This document shows, in pieces, positions 54,846-64,000 of a stretch of 64,000 nucleotides of DNA. The notes beneath the pieces are model-generated. The model was not told the origin of the DNA. It worked only from the letters and a program-made list of their open reading frames with translations, and ran no database searches. Each line of letters starts with the position of its first letter. Position 1 is the stretch's first letter. Origin of the DNA: Eutreptiella sp. 'Long Island Sound 2002' (taxonomy: Eukaryota; Euglenozoa; Euglenophyceae; Eutreptiales; Eutreptiaceae); contig OZ038382.1 in assembly GCA_964036045.1 (NCBI GenBank), forward strand, positions 10,158,235-10,222,234. Direction: 5' to 3'. Both the position numbers and the translations under genes were made by a program.

Positions 54846-55084
54846 TGGGTTCCCTGCACGTAGAGCTCCCTAGTCGGCGTCGTGGGAACCACCCCCCCCT
54901 ACAGCAGCCCGCGCCACCACCGGTACCGGTGGATCGGGTGGAGGTCTCGTCCGTTTTGCCCCAACCCCCAAAAAGTGACACGCAGGAACCACACACACCT
55001 GCAGCAGAGTGCGCCGCCACCTGTACTCGAACAGGTCGACAGGAGGTCCCGTCCGGTATTCGAAGGGATCGGTGGGAGACCACC

Positions 55085-55150
55085 GATCCCGGGACTCGAA
55101 CCACCTCCCTCACGGCAAGCGCTGGGTGCGCTGCCACTTGAGCGGCCGCC
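55085..55150 (-). other. Second tRNA-like module, opposite strand
   Basis: On the minus strand gctcaagtggcagcgc resembles box A and ggttcgagtccc is a good box B. The spacing is close to that of a tRNA gene but stems are incomplete. With the plus-strand module at 54.8 kb it forms a head-to-head pair downstream of the LINE. Confidence 0.45.
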
Positions 55151-56839
55151 TTCTGAGAAGTGCTGGAACTTGGCACAGGGAACAACCGCACACGCAAACA
55201 CACACACCACACATGCAGGCGCCTCGGCGCCGCCCAGCCTTCCCACCCTCTGTATGGCTGTATGTTGACCTCCAAAAAGCCAGTACCCACTGGGGTTTTT
55301 AAATCCTAAGGACCTAAATAGCCCAGGGCCGGTGGCAGTGGCCCACAAGGGTGACCTCTGACCGCCCCACCCCCCACGACCAGGTGACCCGGAAACACAG
55401 GTGTGTGGCCGAGAGGGGCCAGCGCAAGCGAGCATGCCAGTGCGACGGTGGGAGCCAAAGTGGGACACAACAAACGCTACGCCCCAAACTCAGTCCGAAG
55501 GCGACAATGCCCTGAACCCTGTAGAAGCAGCCCGACTCTTACCCCATCCAGGGACGAGGGACGGGACGAACTGCAAAGCACTGTCTGCGTGACACGGACA
55601 ATCATGGAACTGAGATGGCGATGAAGGTCGTGAGGCAGGCGCGGCTGGAGCTAAGTGGCGGGTCCACACCTGACCAATTGAGGCCCTTGTGGCGTCGGGA
55701 AACATAGCACTTGGGTAGCAGCACCATATGCCTTTGATGGTATCTGTCCCAGATTGGGATGTGAAGGAACCCACTGCAAAATATTTTGTTGCACCCTACG
55801 CATGCCCAACAGCGCTTCAGGCTTCAGTTGATGAGTGCGTTGCTGAATATCACTGGGAAAGCAGCATGATTGATCATTTTCACGATGTCCATTGCCAAAT
55901 ACCATTACCATTTCCATCTCCATTACCACTATCAATTACCATTATCATTCTTTTTTCATTGGGTTCCTCAACGTACAACCGGGGGTGGGGGGTTACAGTG
56001 TTCAATAGTTGAAACCCTCTGGTCTATGGTGTGAGAATGCTTCAAAACCACCAGTTTTAGGGTGGCCCCACCCGAAGTATTGTCATGGCTGAACCTTTTG
56101 CACAGAGAGACACTGCAGACCGGCTGACGGGTTTGAGTATGGTACACTGAGTCCTCCGTTGGCCCCAGAGGACAATTGCATTTCAGGTCCGTCTGTCTTC
56201 CGGTTGCTGGTTGTGATTGCGTGGGCTTCGCAAGACAGTGTTTGCAGGGGCAATGGGGCAATGTGTTAGGGGCAAGAACGGCGCCCCTTTTGGGGGTAAA
56301 CGACTGACGGCGGTTGGCGGGTGACGGACGGCGGTTGGCGGGTAACTGATGGCGTTTGGAGGGTAACCATTTCGTTAGTGTGTCGGCGGCATTCAGTGTG
56401 ACGGAGGGATTTTATTTCCCGTACAGACTGCACTGCCACCCACTTACACCCCCACCTCCAAAAACAGCCTGCCCATGAACTCTGTCAAACACTCCACAAC
56501 TCTGGCTGCGGCTCTACCCGCGCAAACGACGAGAGAGTACTCACAAGTGGTGAAGTGCATAAATGTACACGACAGAGGCTGGGAATGACAAATTTCGTGC
56601 TAATGAGCGGAGCCGAAGGGGGCAGGTCGGAGATCGCACCCCTCTTGGACCATGCCCGCCCCTGTACGGACCTGTCCACCGCTCTACGAGCCTTCCCACT
56701 CCTGTACAACCTTGCCCACCCCGCTCTGGCCCTGCTCATACCACCACTCCATCAGTATTTCAAAATGCATTTGTTCTTGTGCTTCGTTGACAGTTCCCAC
56801 TTGTCGTTTGCCACTTCCCGTCATCAATTTTTCTTAGGG
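55151..56839. other. No gene recognised
   Basis: The tail of the LINE region grades into unannotated sequence. A (ccatta)n-type short repeat lies at about 55890-55945 and a gacggcggttggcgggt repeat at about 56300-56360. A plus-strand frame is open from 56555 into the next gene but has no coding character before 56840. Confidence 0.4.
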
Positions 56840-57480
56840 ATGGAGGTGGAAACTGTAAACTTTCTGACAGATCTGTCGGAGGCTGCCCAACCCATGCCTG
56901 TGAGTACGGATGTTGGGATCCCAAAGGCCTCCAATAGCCACGTCAATCCTGTGAGTCCGGACAGTGGGATTCACGGGGTCGCTTCCAATGATGCACCTCC
57001 TGTGGATATGGGCGGTGGGACCCCCAGGGCCAACGGTGAGCCCCTTGCTGTGAACACAGACGATGGGAGCGCCCAGACCTCCAACGGTGGTGCAACTCCC
57101 GCAGAAGCGGACAACGGGAGCCTGAAGGGTGCGAACAGCGATGCAATATCCGTAGGCAAGGGCGATGGGGTCCACAATGGCACTGTAATTCCTATGGATA
57201 CAAACGACGGCCACAGCATCACCAATGATAATGCAGGTGTGGTGCAACCCCTCGCACATTTTTTGTTTGCAGTGCCGTTCCAGTTTGTGCTTCAGTTGAT
57301 CCCAAGTCCCTGCAGCCCAGGGAGTGCCCTGCATCCTCGAGAAAGTGACCCAGTAAACACCTCATCAGGCTCGAGGCAGGGTGCAAACAGGGTTCCGCTT
57401 AACACCTCCTTCTGCCTCCTTTCTCCATTTTTCATGCTTTGGCAGAGGAGTCTTGGTAGATTCTTGTCTGATCCTTCGGC
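56840..57480 (+). CDS. Gene start encoding tandem ~17-residue Asp/Gly/Asn repeats
   Basis: ATG at 56840 (context ttaggATGG) opens a probable first coding exon to 57236, where GCA G is followed by gtgtgg. After MEVETVNFLTDLSEAAQPMP come seven degenerate repeats of 14-17 residues (56900-57236), roughly V-x-x-D-x-G-[ST]-x-x-x-[SA]-N-[GS]-x-x-x-P. A second exon probably starts at 57274 after tttgcag in matching phase (FQFVLQLIPSPCSPG...); its end is unclear. No catalytic domain is visible. The repeats look like a disordered or surface-type linker. Function is unknown. Confidence 0.45.
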
Positions 57481-57955
57481 AAATTTGATGCTGCTTGCCA
57501 CCAAAGGGTAGCTTCCCCCGACAAAAAGGGTTCATACATTTTAGGCTGAGCAGAATCGATACAAAAACTATGTCAGCACTCTGCAAAGCTGGTATTGAAG
57601 GCTTGCTTCTCGGTTCTAGCAGAGCTTGCAAGCAGAGTCTCTGTACATTCTTGACTCATCCTTAGGCATATTATCCAAGAATCTATGCAGAATCTTCCAT
57701 AGATATCACTCAATCTCATAGATGCTGAGTGGGAACGATGTGAAAACTCATTGAGCCTTATGCAAAAATTGTTTTTAAGGTTTTAGGAGAGCTGCAAGCA
57801 GAGTGTTGCAGGATTCTTGCCTCGTGTTTAGGCAAATGAAGTACTCGAGGTAACCAAGAATCTCCATGCAATCTTGCTTGGATCAAATTCGAGGCTGAGC
57901 AGAAACAACGTGAAAACAAGTTCAGCGCCGTGCAAAAATGGTTTTGAAGGCCTCT
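57430..57955. repeat. Degenerate ~170-bp tandem repeat, three copies
   Basis: Each unit contains, in order, gcaagcagagt, gattcttg-ct-c-t, aggca, gaggctgagcag, acgtgaaaa and tgcaaaa-tggttttgaaggc, with heavy divergence between copies. It overlaps the presumed 3' part of the tandem-repeat protein gene. Confidence 0.7.
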
Positions 57956-59790
57956 ATACAGGTTTGGGGGGGGCTCACCGAGCTGGTAACCAGCTGCGAA
58001 ACCACCTGAACCACCTGAAATTTTGCGCACGGGGAATCCACAGACTCCCAGCGTCACGTGCTACGCATAGGACCCTGTCATGGTCATCCTTACCTGTTCT
58101 GTTGCAAAGGTTACAACTTTTGGGCTGCTGTGCCACAAATCTTTCCAAGGACGGAACTCTGCTGCATTACAAAACGGTGAATGGTTGTCAATTACCACCA
58201 CTTGTAATTTGGACCCGAGGGCAAAGCACAGGCAAGACCACCGGAAGATACACTTCGTGCAATCCTATCACGCCCCCACTCTCCCTGCCAGTGCCACACG
58301 CATCCTCGCCCCAGCCCTTGTGCTCTCACCCTCAGCATGTGCCTCATCCATCATTGTACACCGATGCCTTCTTTTGCATTCAGCTCGAGAGGCGGAGTCG
58401 ACAAGTTCCAGTTGAAGACCTTGCTCATTGCGTTCACATCCGACAACCCTTTTTCTGCGATGCTCCGTGCCGCTGCTGTGTGATGGTGCCAGAACAGTTT
58501 CTCAGAGAGTGGACCACTGGCCAATGTTGCGGTGCATGGCTGTGTCGAGGGCTGGGTGGGTCAGGAATGCTTTGGATCACCCGAAACGCAGCCGGGTTTG
58601 CGTGCGAAGCTGCCATTAACAACTCACGTTTCTCTTTTGGCGGGCACACCTGACCGGTGGCGATTGGTGGTTGAGGAGGCATGCACAGAGCCGATCTGAC
58701 ATGCACAGAGTCGATCTGGCGATTAGCAGACACTGGTTGACGGTTTGCTGGCGGTGATTGGCCCAGGGCAATGTATCCAATGGACGGTTGTTGGCGATTG
58801 TTTAATGTGGGTGCGTGATTGGTTGATGCTCTGTTGACTTCGCGGCGCAAGGAGCTCAACAATTTTCTTTTCTTTCCATGAGGACCACCCCAAATTTAAC
58901 AGTTTGACAGCAGATGGAAAACGTGGTGGTTGCGGTAATTGCGTTCCACTCTTTCCAGTTTCTAGTGTCCACGTTTGTGTCAAGGTGCAATCTATGGACG
59001 TATCCGCCAGGGAATTGTGCTGACAGATAGCTCAGGGTTGCTCAGGAATTTGCCTTTGAGATACGTCTCTGTGTCCCATTTTCAATGGCTCCTCTTGGTC
59101 CTGATTCGGAGCACACAAGATGCCTGCCCTCTGCCTACCAGGCAACAGAACGACGTCCCCTTTAGTCTTTGTCAGAGAATGCTGTCTCTTGTGTTTAGCC
59201 ACCGGCTCATGATGTTTGTGGGTTAGTGGGGGTAGGGCGTGGCAGGAGGTGATGGTGAAGGCGATGTAACATTGTGACATTCCCCCTTTCCCCCGCCCAT
59301 TGTCCAAGAAATGGAAGGCCAACGTCAGATTTTAGCCAAGAGACGCCTTCGCCTGAGCCACAGTGGACGTACCAAAGGTGGTGATGTATCGACAAGCCAG
59401 GCTTGTGCTGCCTTGCCCCAGGGCATGCCATAACTCACTCTATACCCCATTCAGCACCTTAGAGACCCTGCTGTTGCACAGAGAAAATTTTCTAAAGTCG
59501 GGCCCATGCGATATTTGACAGTGTCTTTATTCTTTGTCGCCGCCCATGTCCGCATGAGACACACCACATGAGACACACCGCCTTGCCCAAGGTACAAGAG
59601 ACGCCGGGACCGCACCCCAAACAAGAACACGCGCGTCTTCTTATGATGACTCCCCCAGAGACATCTCCCCCACCACCACCACGGCTGGGTTGGACAACAT
59701 AGGGACATCATTTTAGAGCTTTTGCGAGAAAGCACGTCACTCTCAGGTCATGTCCACTTTGCTCATAGTGCCTGCAAGTGAACAGACTTG
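57956..59790. other. No supported gene
   Basis: A plus frame open at 57874-58653 includes a Cys-rich part (FFCDAPCRCC, TGQCCGAWLC), but no domain or splice structure supports it. Homopolymers and mixed sequence make up the rest. Confidence 0.35.
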
Positions 59791-60193
59791 GCATGCGTGT
59801 TCTTCTTGTGACGCATGTTTTTGTTTGGGAGGGGGGCTTAGTCGTCTTGTGGACGGGGGGGGGATGAGGTGATTGAATATGGTGACCACACAGCGGCCAC
59901 TTTCTGGATCGCTTTGAGCAAAAGTCGTGTTTCCCTATTGCTGGGCACCCTTTTGTTCCGTTTTCGTGAGCCGCCACTCCGCAGGTTGGTTGGCATGCGT
60001 GTCCTTCTTGTGACGCATGTTTTTGTTTGAGAGGGGGGCTTAGTCGTCTTGTGGACGGGGGGGGGGATGAGGTGATTGAATATGGTGACCACACAGCGGC
60101 CACTTTCTGGATCGCTTTGAGCAAAAGTCGTGTTTCCCTATTGCTGGGCACCCTTTTGTTCCGTTTTCGTGAGCCGCCACTCCGCAGGTTGGT
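59791..60193. repeat. 202-bp tandem duplication
   Basis: The block starting gcatgcgtgt at 59791 is repeated from 59993 with only a few substitutions and one homopolymer change. It contains gacgcatgtttttgtttg, a long G run and ggccactttctggatcgc. Both copies end ccgccactccgcaggttggt. Confidence 0.95.
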
Positions 60194-60719
60194 TTTTCTA
60201 ACCTGCCCCGTAGCCTCTGGGGAAAGAATGAACGTTTTGAGCATAAAGCACTGGTGTTTGAATAGCGTTGGGGCGGATGGCGATGGGGACCACATGTACC
60301 CCTGCATCGTCGTCAGCAAGAGTAACTCAAAGTTCCAGCTTGTTGGTATTCAGAGCAGCAAGTGCATAGACCTAGCGCACAGCTGGGGGCAGAGGACGGC
60401 TAATTTGGTGTCCATAAGGGTGCAATGTGGCAGAACTCTTATGCCGCCATTACCAACGCACATGTTTCACAAGACACCACCACCCCTCCCTTCGTGCAAC
60501 CTGAGGTGTTTGATCCATCGGGGTTAATGGCCAGGGATTGTCTCATTTGAAGAAAGGTAGGCAGGTACACCTCACACTCCAAGGTGGCCAGAAGTTGGTG
60601 GAGATGCGCATTCTTGGTGGTGGGGACGTTTGTAGGGATTATGGGAGGCTGGGACTCTGGGCAGTGTGCACAGGTGGTGGGTTCTGCGAATGTGAATGCA
60701 TTTGTGCCCCCCCCTCCCC
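60194..60719. other. No supported gene
   Basis: A plus frame to 60527 has some balanced composition (VGADGDGDHMYPCIVVSKSNSK) but no recognised family and no clear start. Confidence 0.35.
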
Positions 60720-60974
60720 TGTAATAGCTATGCCCTTGTCCAAGCTACAGCGGGCTAGGTACCGTATTAATTTGGTACCCCGGGGGGGGGGGGGCGACTC
60801 CGCGGCTCCTAGGACGCCAACTACCCTCCCCCCCCCCAAGGGGCCTCTGGCCAACAGTTAGTTGCCAAAGGTGTCGCCCTCAAGCGTCCATGGGTGCCAA
60901 AGGCGCCCGATGCTCCATGAACACCCAAGGTGCCCTCAGGAAAATTTTGTCCATTTTGCACCCCAAGACTATCC

Positions 60975-61046
60975 TTAAACCCAATCTTGACTCTAACGCC
61001 CACCCCCAACCCTTAGCCTACTCCTAACCCTACACCTAACCCTAGC
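60975..61046. repeat. Degenerate telomere-like (CCCTAA) tract
   Basis: Units such as cttagcctactcctaaccct and acacctaaccctagcc follow cttaaacccaatc. This is interstitial sequence inside TIR element copy B, not a chromosome end. Confidence 0.65.
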
Positions 61047-61129
61047 CAGGATTGAATATTGGGACCGAGCTGGTCGGGGAAGGAACATTGTCTAGGAGAC
61101 TTTAACGACAAATGAGGTACGCACTGGAA

Positions 61130-61700
61130 AGTGGATGAGAGCGGTCAAAAGGGGCTCAAAATGAGTTGTATTCATCCATTTGGGCACCACAACTGGACGA
61201 GGATCATTTTTGGAAAACCATGGTTTTGACCCGTTTTTGACCCACTTGTGGTCCCAAACTGGCCCATTTTCAAGGCCCGTTCGGCGTAGAGAGGGGCCAA
61301 AATTGCTCAACATGGGCTCAAAATGGGCTCATTCGACTTGTTTGTGCACCCCAAATAGTCCAAAAGTTTCTTTGGAAAAGCACATTTTTCACCCTTTTTG
61401 GTCCCAAAACAGGCATTTTGTGACTTTGGAGGGGCCAAAATGGCTGGCAATGGGCTCAAAAAGGGCTCATTTCACTTGTTTGTGCACCCCAAATGGTCTA
61501 GGATCATTTTTGAAAAAACACATTTTTGACCCATTTTTGGCCCATTTTTTGTTCCAAAGTAGCGCATTTTCAAGGCATTTTGGGATTTCAGGAGGGCCAA
61601 AACGGGCCACCACGAGCTCAAAATGCGCCAAAAACACTTGTTTTGGCATTCCAAGTGGTCCACAATGATTTTTGAAAAAAGTCATTTTTTGCACCCGGTG
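61130..61700. repeat. Degenerate tandem array of about 150-180-bp units
   Basis: Each of about four units carries gctcaaaatgggctcatt, cacttgtttgtgcacccc, ttttggaaaa and cacatttttgaccc. A plus frame stays open through 61180-61668 and gives a matching protein repeat (CLCTPN...FLEKHIFDPF), but the repeat structure explains the openness better than selection does. Confidence 0.8.
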
Positions 61701-62689
61701 GACCTTGGTGACCCATGTTGGCACCCACCTCTGTGGGCTACCTCATGCAGCTTGCCGCAGCCCAATGGGTCTAGGTACCGGGGTCTAGGCGTTGGTTAGG
61801 GCAATTTTGAGGGGTGGAAACCACCAATAGTGGGTGGTTGCGGGTGAATTAGGTGCGCTCGAAATCGCGTTTTGAGCCACGTAGCCCAAGATATGGTATG
61901 TTCTTGGTTTGGGGCTGTCGGCGGCCAATGTGCACAAATTCTGGGGCTTTTGGGGGTGGTTCGCGGACATATTGTGGAGTTAGAGGGCCCTAGAAGGCCC
62001 TTCGGCACGGGGAAGTCTAGCTGCATGTGTGTGTTTCCCTTCATTTGGCCGTTTTCATCAGGTTCTAGGGCGGTTTTGGGCAAAAAAAAAGGCTGATTTT
62101 GGCCCTAAATTGCAGATTTTGAAATGGAGGTCCGGCACTTGCGACACCCGTTCCCGGAAGCCACCGTTGGGTTTCTGGCTCACACTTGGTGTGGTTGTCC
62201 CTCATACCCATAGGTAGCATCCACCAAAAGGGGAGGTAAGGGGTGCCTGTGCCCCCCCTCCCGCCCCCCACCACCCCAAATCGCCCCACCTGGAACCCCC
62301 CCCAAACGACCCTCCCGGAGCGCCCCCCCCCCAAGCCCCTCCTAGACCCCCCCCCCCTATTCGCCCCTCCCTGAACTCCCCCTCCAATGCCCCCCCCCCC
62401 CCTCCCCCCCCAAGGGGCCTCCGGCCAACAGTTAGTTGGGGGGGTAGTTGGCGTCCAGAACCCCCCCCCCCCCCGGTTTGGTACCTAATATGATTCGGTA
62501 CAAATGTAGTGCAGCCACATAAGACATTGGTTTGGTAACATATTTGCCAGTTACCTAGGGTCATGGACACATTTGATGTGAGTGTTTGCCCACTTGAACC
62601 CACATGGCTCTGATTTTGGGGATATCTGTGCATTATATTCCCCTTTCTCGCACCAGCTCACCATTTATGTGGTGCGCGCAAGCTACGGC

Positions 62690-63630
62690 CTTGTCTAAGC
62701 TACAGTAAGCGTGGGGACCATATCTCTCGGGGATGACGCCGTTCCTGCCAACTTTGTGGGTTTTCGCGGGTTGGCGACCTTGTTGCCTCATTTCTGCCAA
62801 CTGAGTGTTCCGGAGGTAGGGGTATGTGGGGTATATATGGAAAGCCCTTGAAAAGGGCTATTTGGAACACCCCAGGTCTGCTTGCTGGACTGACGACATG
62901 TCTGAGATTTTCGTCCGTTTCGGACGGTGCATGCGTTGCTTGCTGCCTCTTTTTGTCAACAGGCAGCTGCCATGTCCTCATACAAATTTACACCACGGGC
63001 TGTTGCTTCCCCGGACGCACCACAAAAGCCTTTGTCGCGCAAAAGGGCTCGCTCTGGGGGTGCACAGTGGGTGCGGGTGGCTCGACGTTATGTATGGCTG
63101 AAATCAGGATACAGTGGCGCAAGGTGGGGTTGATCAAACAACGAAACGTGGACCTAACAACCGATGGCCTGTGGGCCATGCCCCTTAACGAGGGTTGGGT
63201 GCCAGTGAAGGCACGGAGGTTGCAAGATTGGCAAAAATTGAAGAAATATGTCCCTGTCCACAAACAGGGGGATGTCTGCCCTAATGGGGTCCCTGCCCTG
63301 CCTGAAAAAAGCAATGCTGACAGTGACAGTGATTCTGAATAAAAATGCATAAACGGTGCAGTGCTGTGTTTGTGTGCACCGTCCCATGTGTTGTGCTGCG
63401 CTGAAAAATGACAGCCCCTCCCCCCCAAACCCATACATTTCTGAAATGGCGTTTTCTTGCAGATTTCAAAAAGTATACACATACCCCCCCCCCCCCCCAG
63501 GTGACGACATGTTTGCACGCGGAAGCAAAAGTTGCAGAAACTACCGAAAAGTGCCAAAACCCACAAAGTTGGCAGGTTCTGAATGTCCCCGAGAGATATG
63601 AATTTGGGACTTTTCCGTAGCTATTACAAG
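62690..63630. mobile_element. TIR DNA element (~940 bp) with a small ORF
   Basis: The left end 62690-62765 and the inverse of the right end 63545-63630 align from cttgt-NNN-agctac through catatctctcgggga to cctgccaactttgtgggtttt, giving about 75 bp of imperfect terminal inverted repeat. A left-half copy of the element lies at 42.6 kb, and a solo piece of its end (cccttgtccaagctacag) lies at 60733-60751 beside TIR copy B. A TATA-like gggtatatatgg is at 62829 and an ORF begins at 62971. No transposase signature was seen. Confidence 0.7.
62971..63342 (+). pseudogene. Small ORF of the TIR element, apparently frameshifted
   Basis: From ATG 62971 a basic N-terminus (SPDAPQKPLSRKRARSGG, like a nuclear localisation signal) and RRYVWLKSGYSG are in one frame, which stops at about 63133. 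From about 63100 the +1 frame continues with VGLIKQRNVDLTTDGLWAMP, VPVKARRLQDWQKLKKY and an acidic DSDSDSE tail before TAA at 63342. Together they would make about 120 residues. The join needs a frameshift or tiny intron. No family is recognised. Confidence 0.4.
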
Positions 63631-64000
63631 GGGGGGGGGTTTACATTGAATGCTGGCAGGTTGTAGAGGGGCCTCAGCTCAATATTGCCTTTCCCCTGCA
63701 TGTGTGGACAGCAACAGCTTTGGGACTATCCCTGCTTCGATGACTCAGATTTGTGATTTAAATCGAGAATGTATTTTTTGCCAAATGAATTTGAACCGCA
63801 ACTGGGAATGCTGTCAGTTACAGGATGTGTGCGCAGCCACCCCTTCTTCTTCCAACAACGTTTTGCCCAGGCGCAACATGGGTGTTGGCATGTTGGTTCA
63901 ATTGTGGTGCTTCTTGCCATTGTCAGGATAAGGGGGAAGCAGGGTAAGCCCTCTTGGGCTCTTTGGGTAGTTTTTCACAAAGCCTTTGAAGGTTGTGTTA
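63631..64000. other. No gene recognised at the right edge
   Basis: A G run marks the end of the TIR element. Downstream, 63747-63824 could be a Cys-rich exon (ECIFCQMNLNRNWECCQ) after an AG, without further support. Confidence 0.35.

Larger units (their letters stand above)
60770..62505. mobile_element. TIR element, copy B of the family at 26.9-27.7 kb
   Basis: The left end (60770-60865) has taccgtattaatttggtacc, a G run, gcgactccgcggctcctagg, acgccaactaccc and aaggggcctctggccaacag. The right end (62405-62505) has aaggggcctccggccaacag, ggtagttggcgtcc and ggtttggtacctaatatgat, the inverse of the outer left end. The inner aaggggcc block is in the same orientation at both ends, so each end is itself partly fold-back. 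The interior holds a telomere-like tract and a tandem array, with no transposase. At about 1.7 kb it is twice the length of copy A. Confidence 0.75.

Noticed and set aside
57874-58653. 259-codon plus-strand ORF
   Set aside because: It begins inside a DNA tandem repeat. The Cys-rich later part has no recognised domain and no start or splice support.
61180-61668. 162-codon open frame with internal protein repeats
   Set aside because: The frame follows the degenerate DNA tandem array and lies inside a non-autonomous TIR element. There is no start context or homologue.

Overview
This is a stretch of nuclear DNA from a eukaryote, probably a unicellular alga or other protist. Genes are split by many GT-AG introns, two nucleus-type tRNA genes are present, and most non-coding sequence is microsatellite, minisatellite or transposon debris. 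I cannot fix the species. The glutathione reductase has plant-like stretches together with a trypanothione-reductase-like loop near its redox cysteines. That suits a protist better than a land plant, animal or fungus, but this is inference.

Layout. 0-3.3 kb: minus-strand exons of a Ser/Arg-rich protein, then featureless sequence. 3.3-5.6 kb: decayed minus-strand DDE-transposase-like gene, with a Pro/Asn-rich coding repeat that looks telomere-like on the plus strand. 5.9-10.5 kb: no convincing gene. 10.5-16.45 kb: complete five-exon glutathione-reductase-family gene (minus), with tRNA-Gly(GCC) and tRNA-Arg(ACG) inside its third intron. 16.5-19.6 kb: no gene, but a 275-bp palindrome-rich inverted-repeat element flanked by an 8-bp duplication. 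19.6-46.1 kb: one large plus-strand ubiquitin-specific protease gene of the USP4/USP15 (DUSP-UBL-USP) type, about 28-29 exons. Its introns hold a TIR element, a 262-bp duplication covering an exon end, a hAT-like MITE, an inverted repeat and many simple repeats.

47.1-49.0 kb: an exon resembling the zinc motif of NDUFS6 (complex I), then an unidentified gene with duplicated exons. 50.9-54.7 kb: 5'-truncated non-LTR retrotransposon (reverse transcriptase, zinc-finger-like region, RNase H), interrupted by one in-frame TAG, with tRNA-like modules downstream. 56.8-57.5 kb: start of a gene with tandem ~17-residue repeats. 57.4-64 kb: tandem duplications, a second copy of the TIR family found in the protease intron, telomere-like remnants, and a TIR element carrying a small frameshifted ORF.

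The reductase would maintain cellular dithiol/thiol balance with NADPH. The protease would remove ubiquitin from target proteins. Nothing suggests that the genes here form a pathway, and I see no convincing novel multi-gene system. The strongest leads are the mosaic substrate site of the reductase, the interrupted LINE ORF, the two TIR families with copies at both ends of the window, and the unidentified repeat-exon gene.
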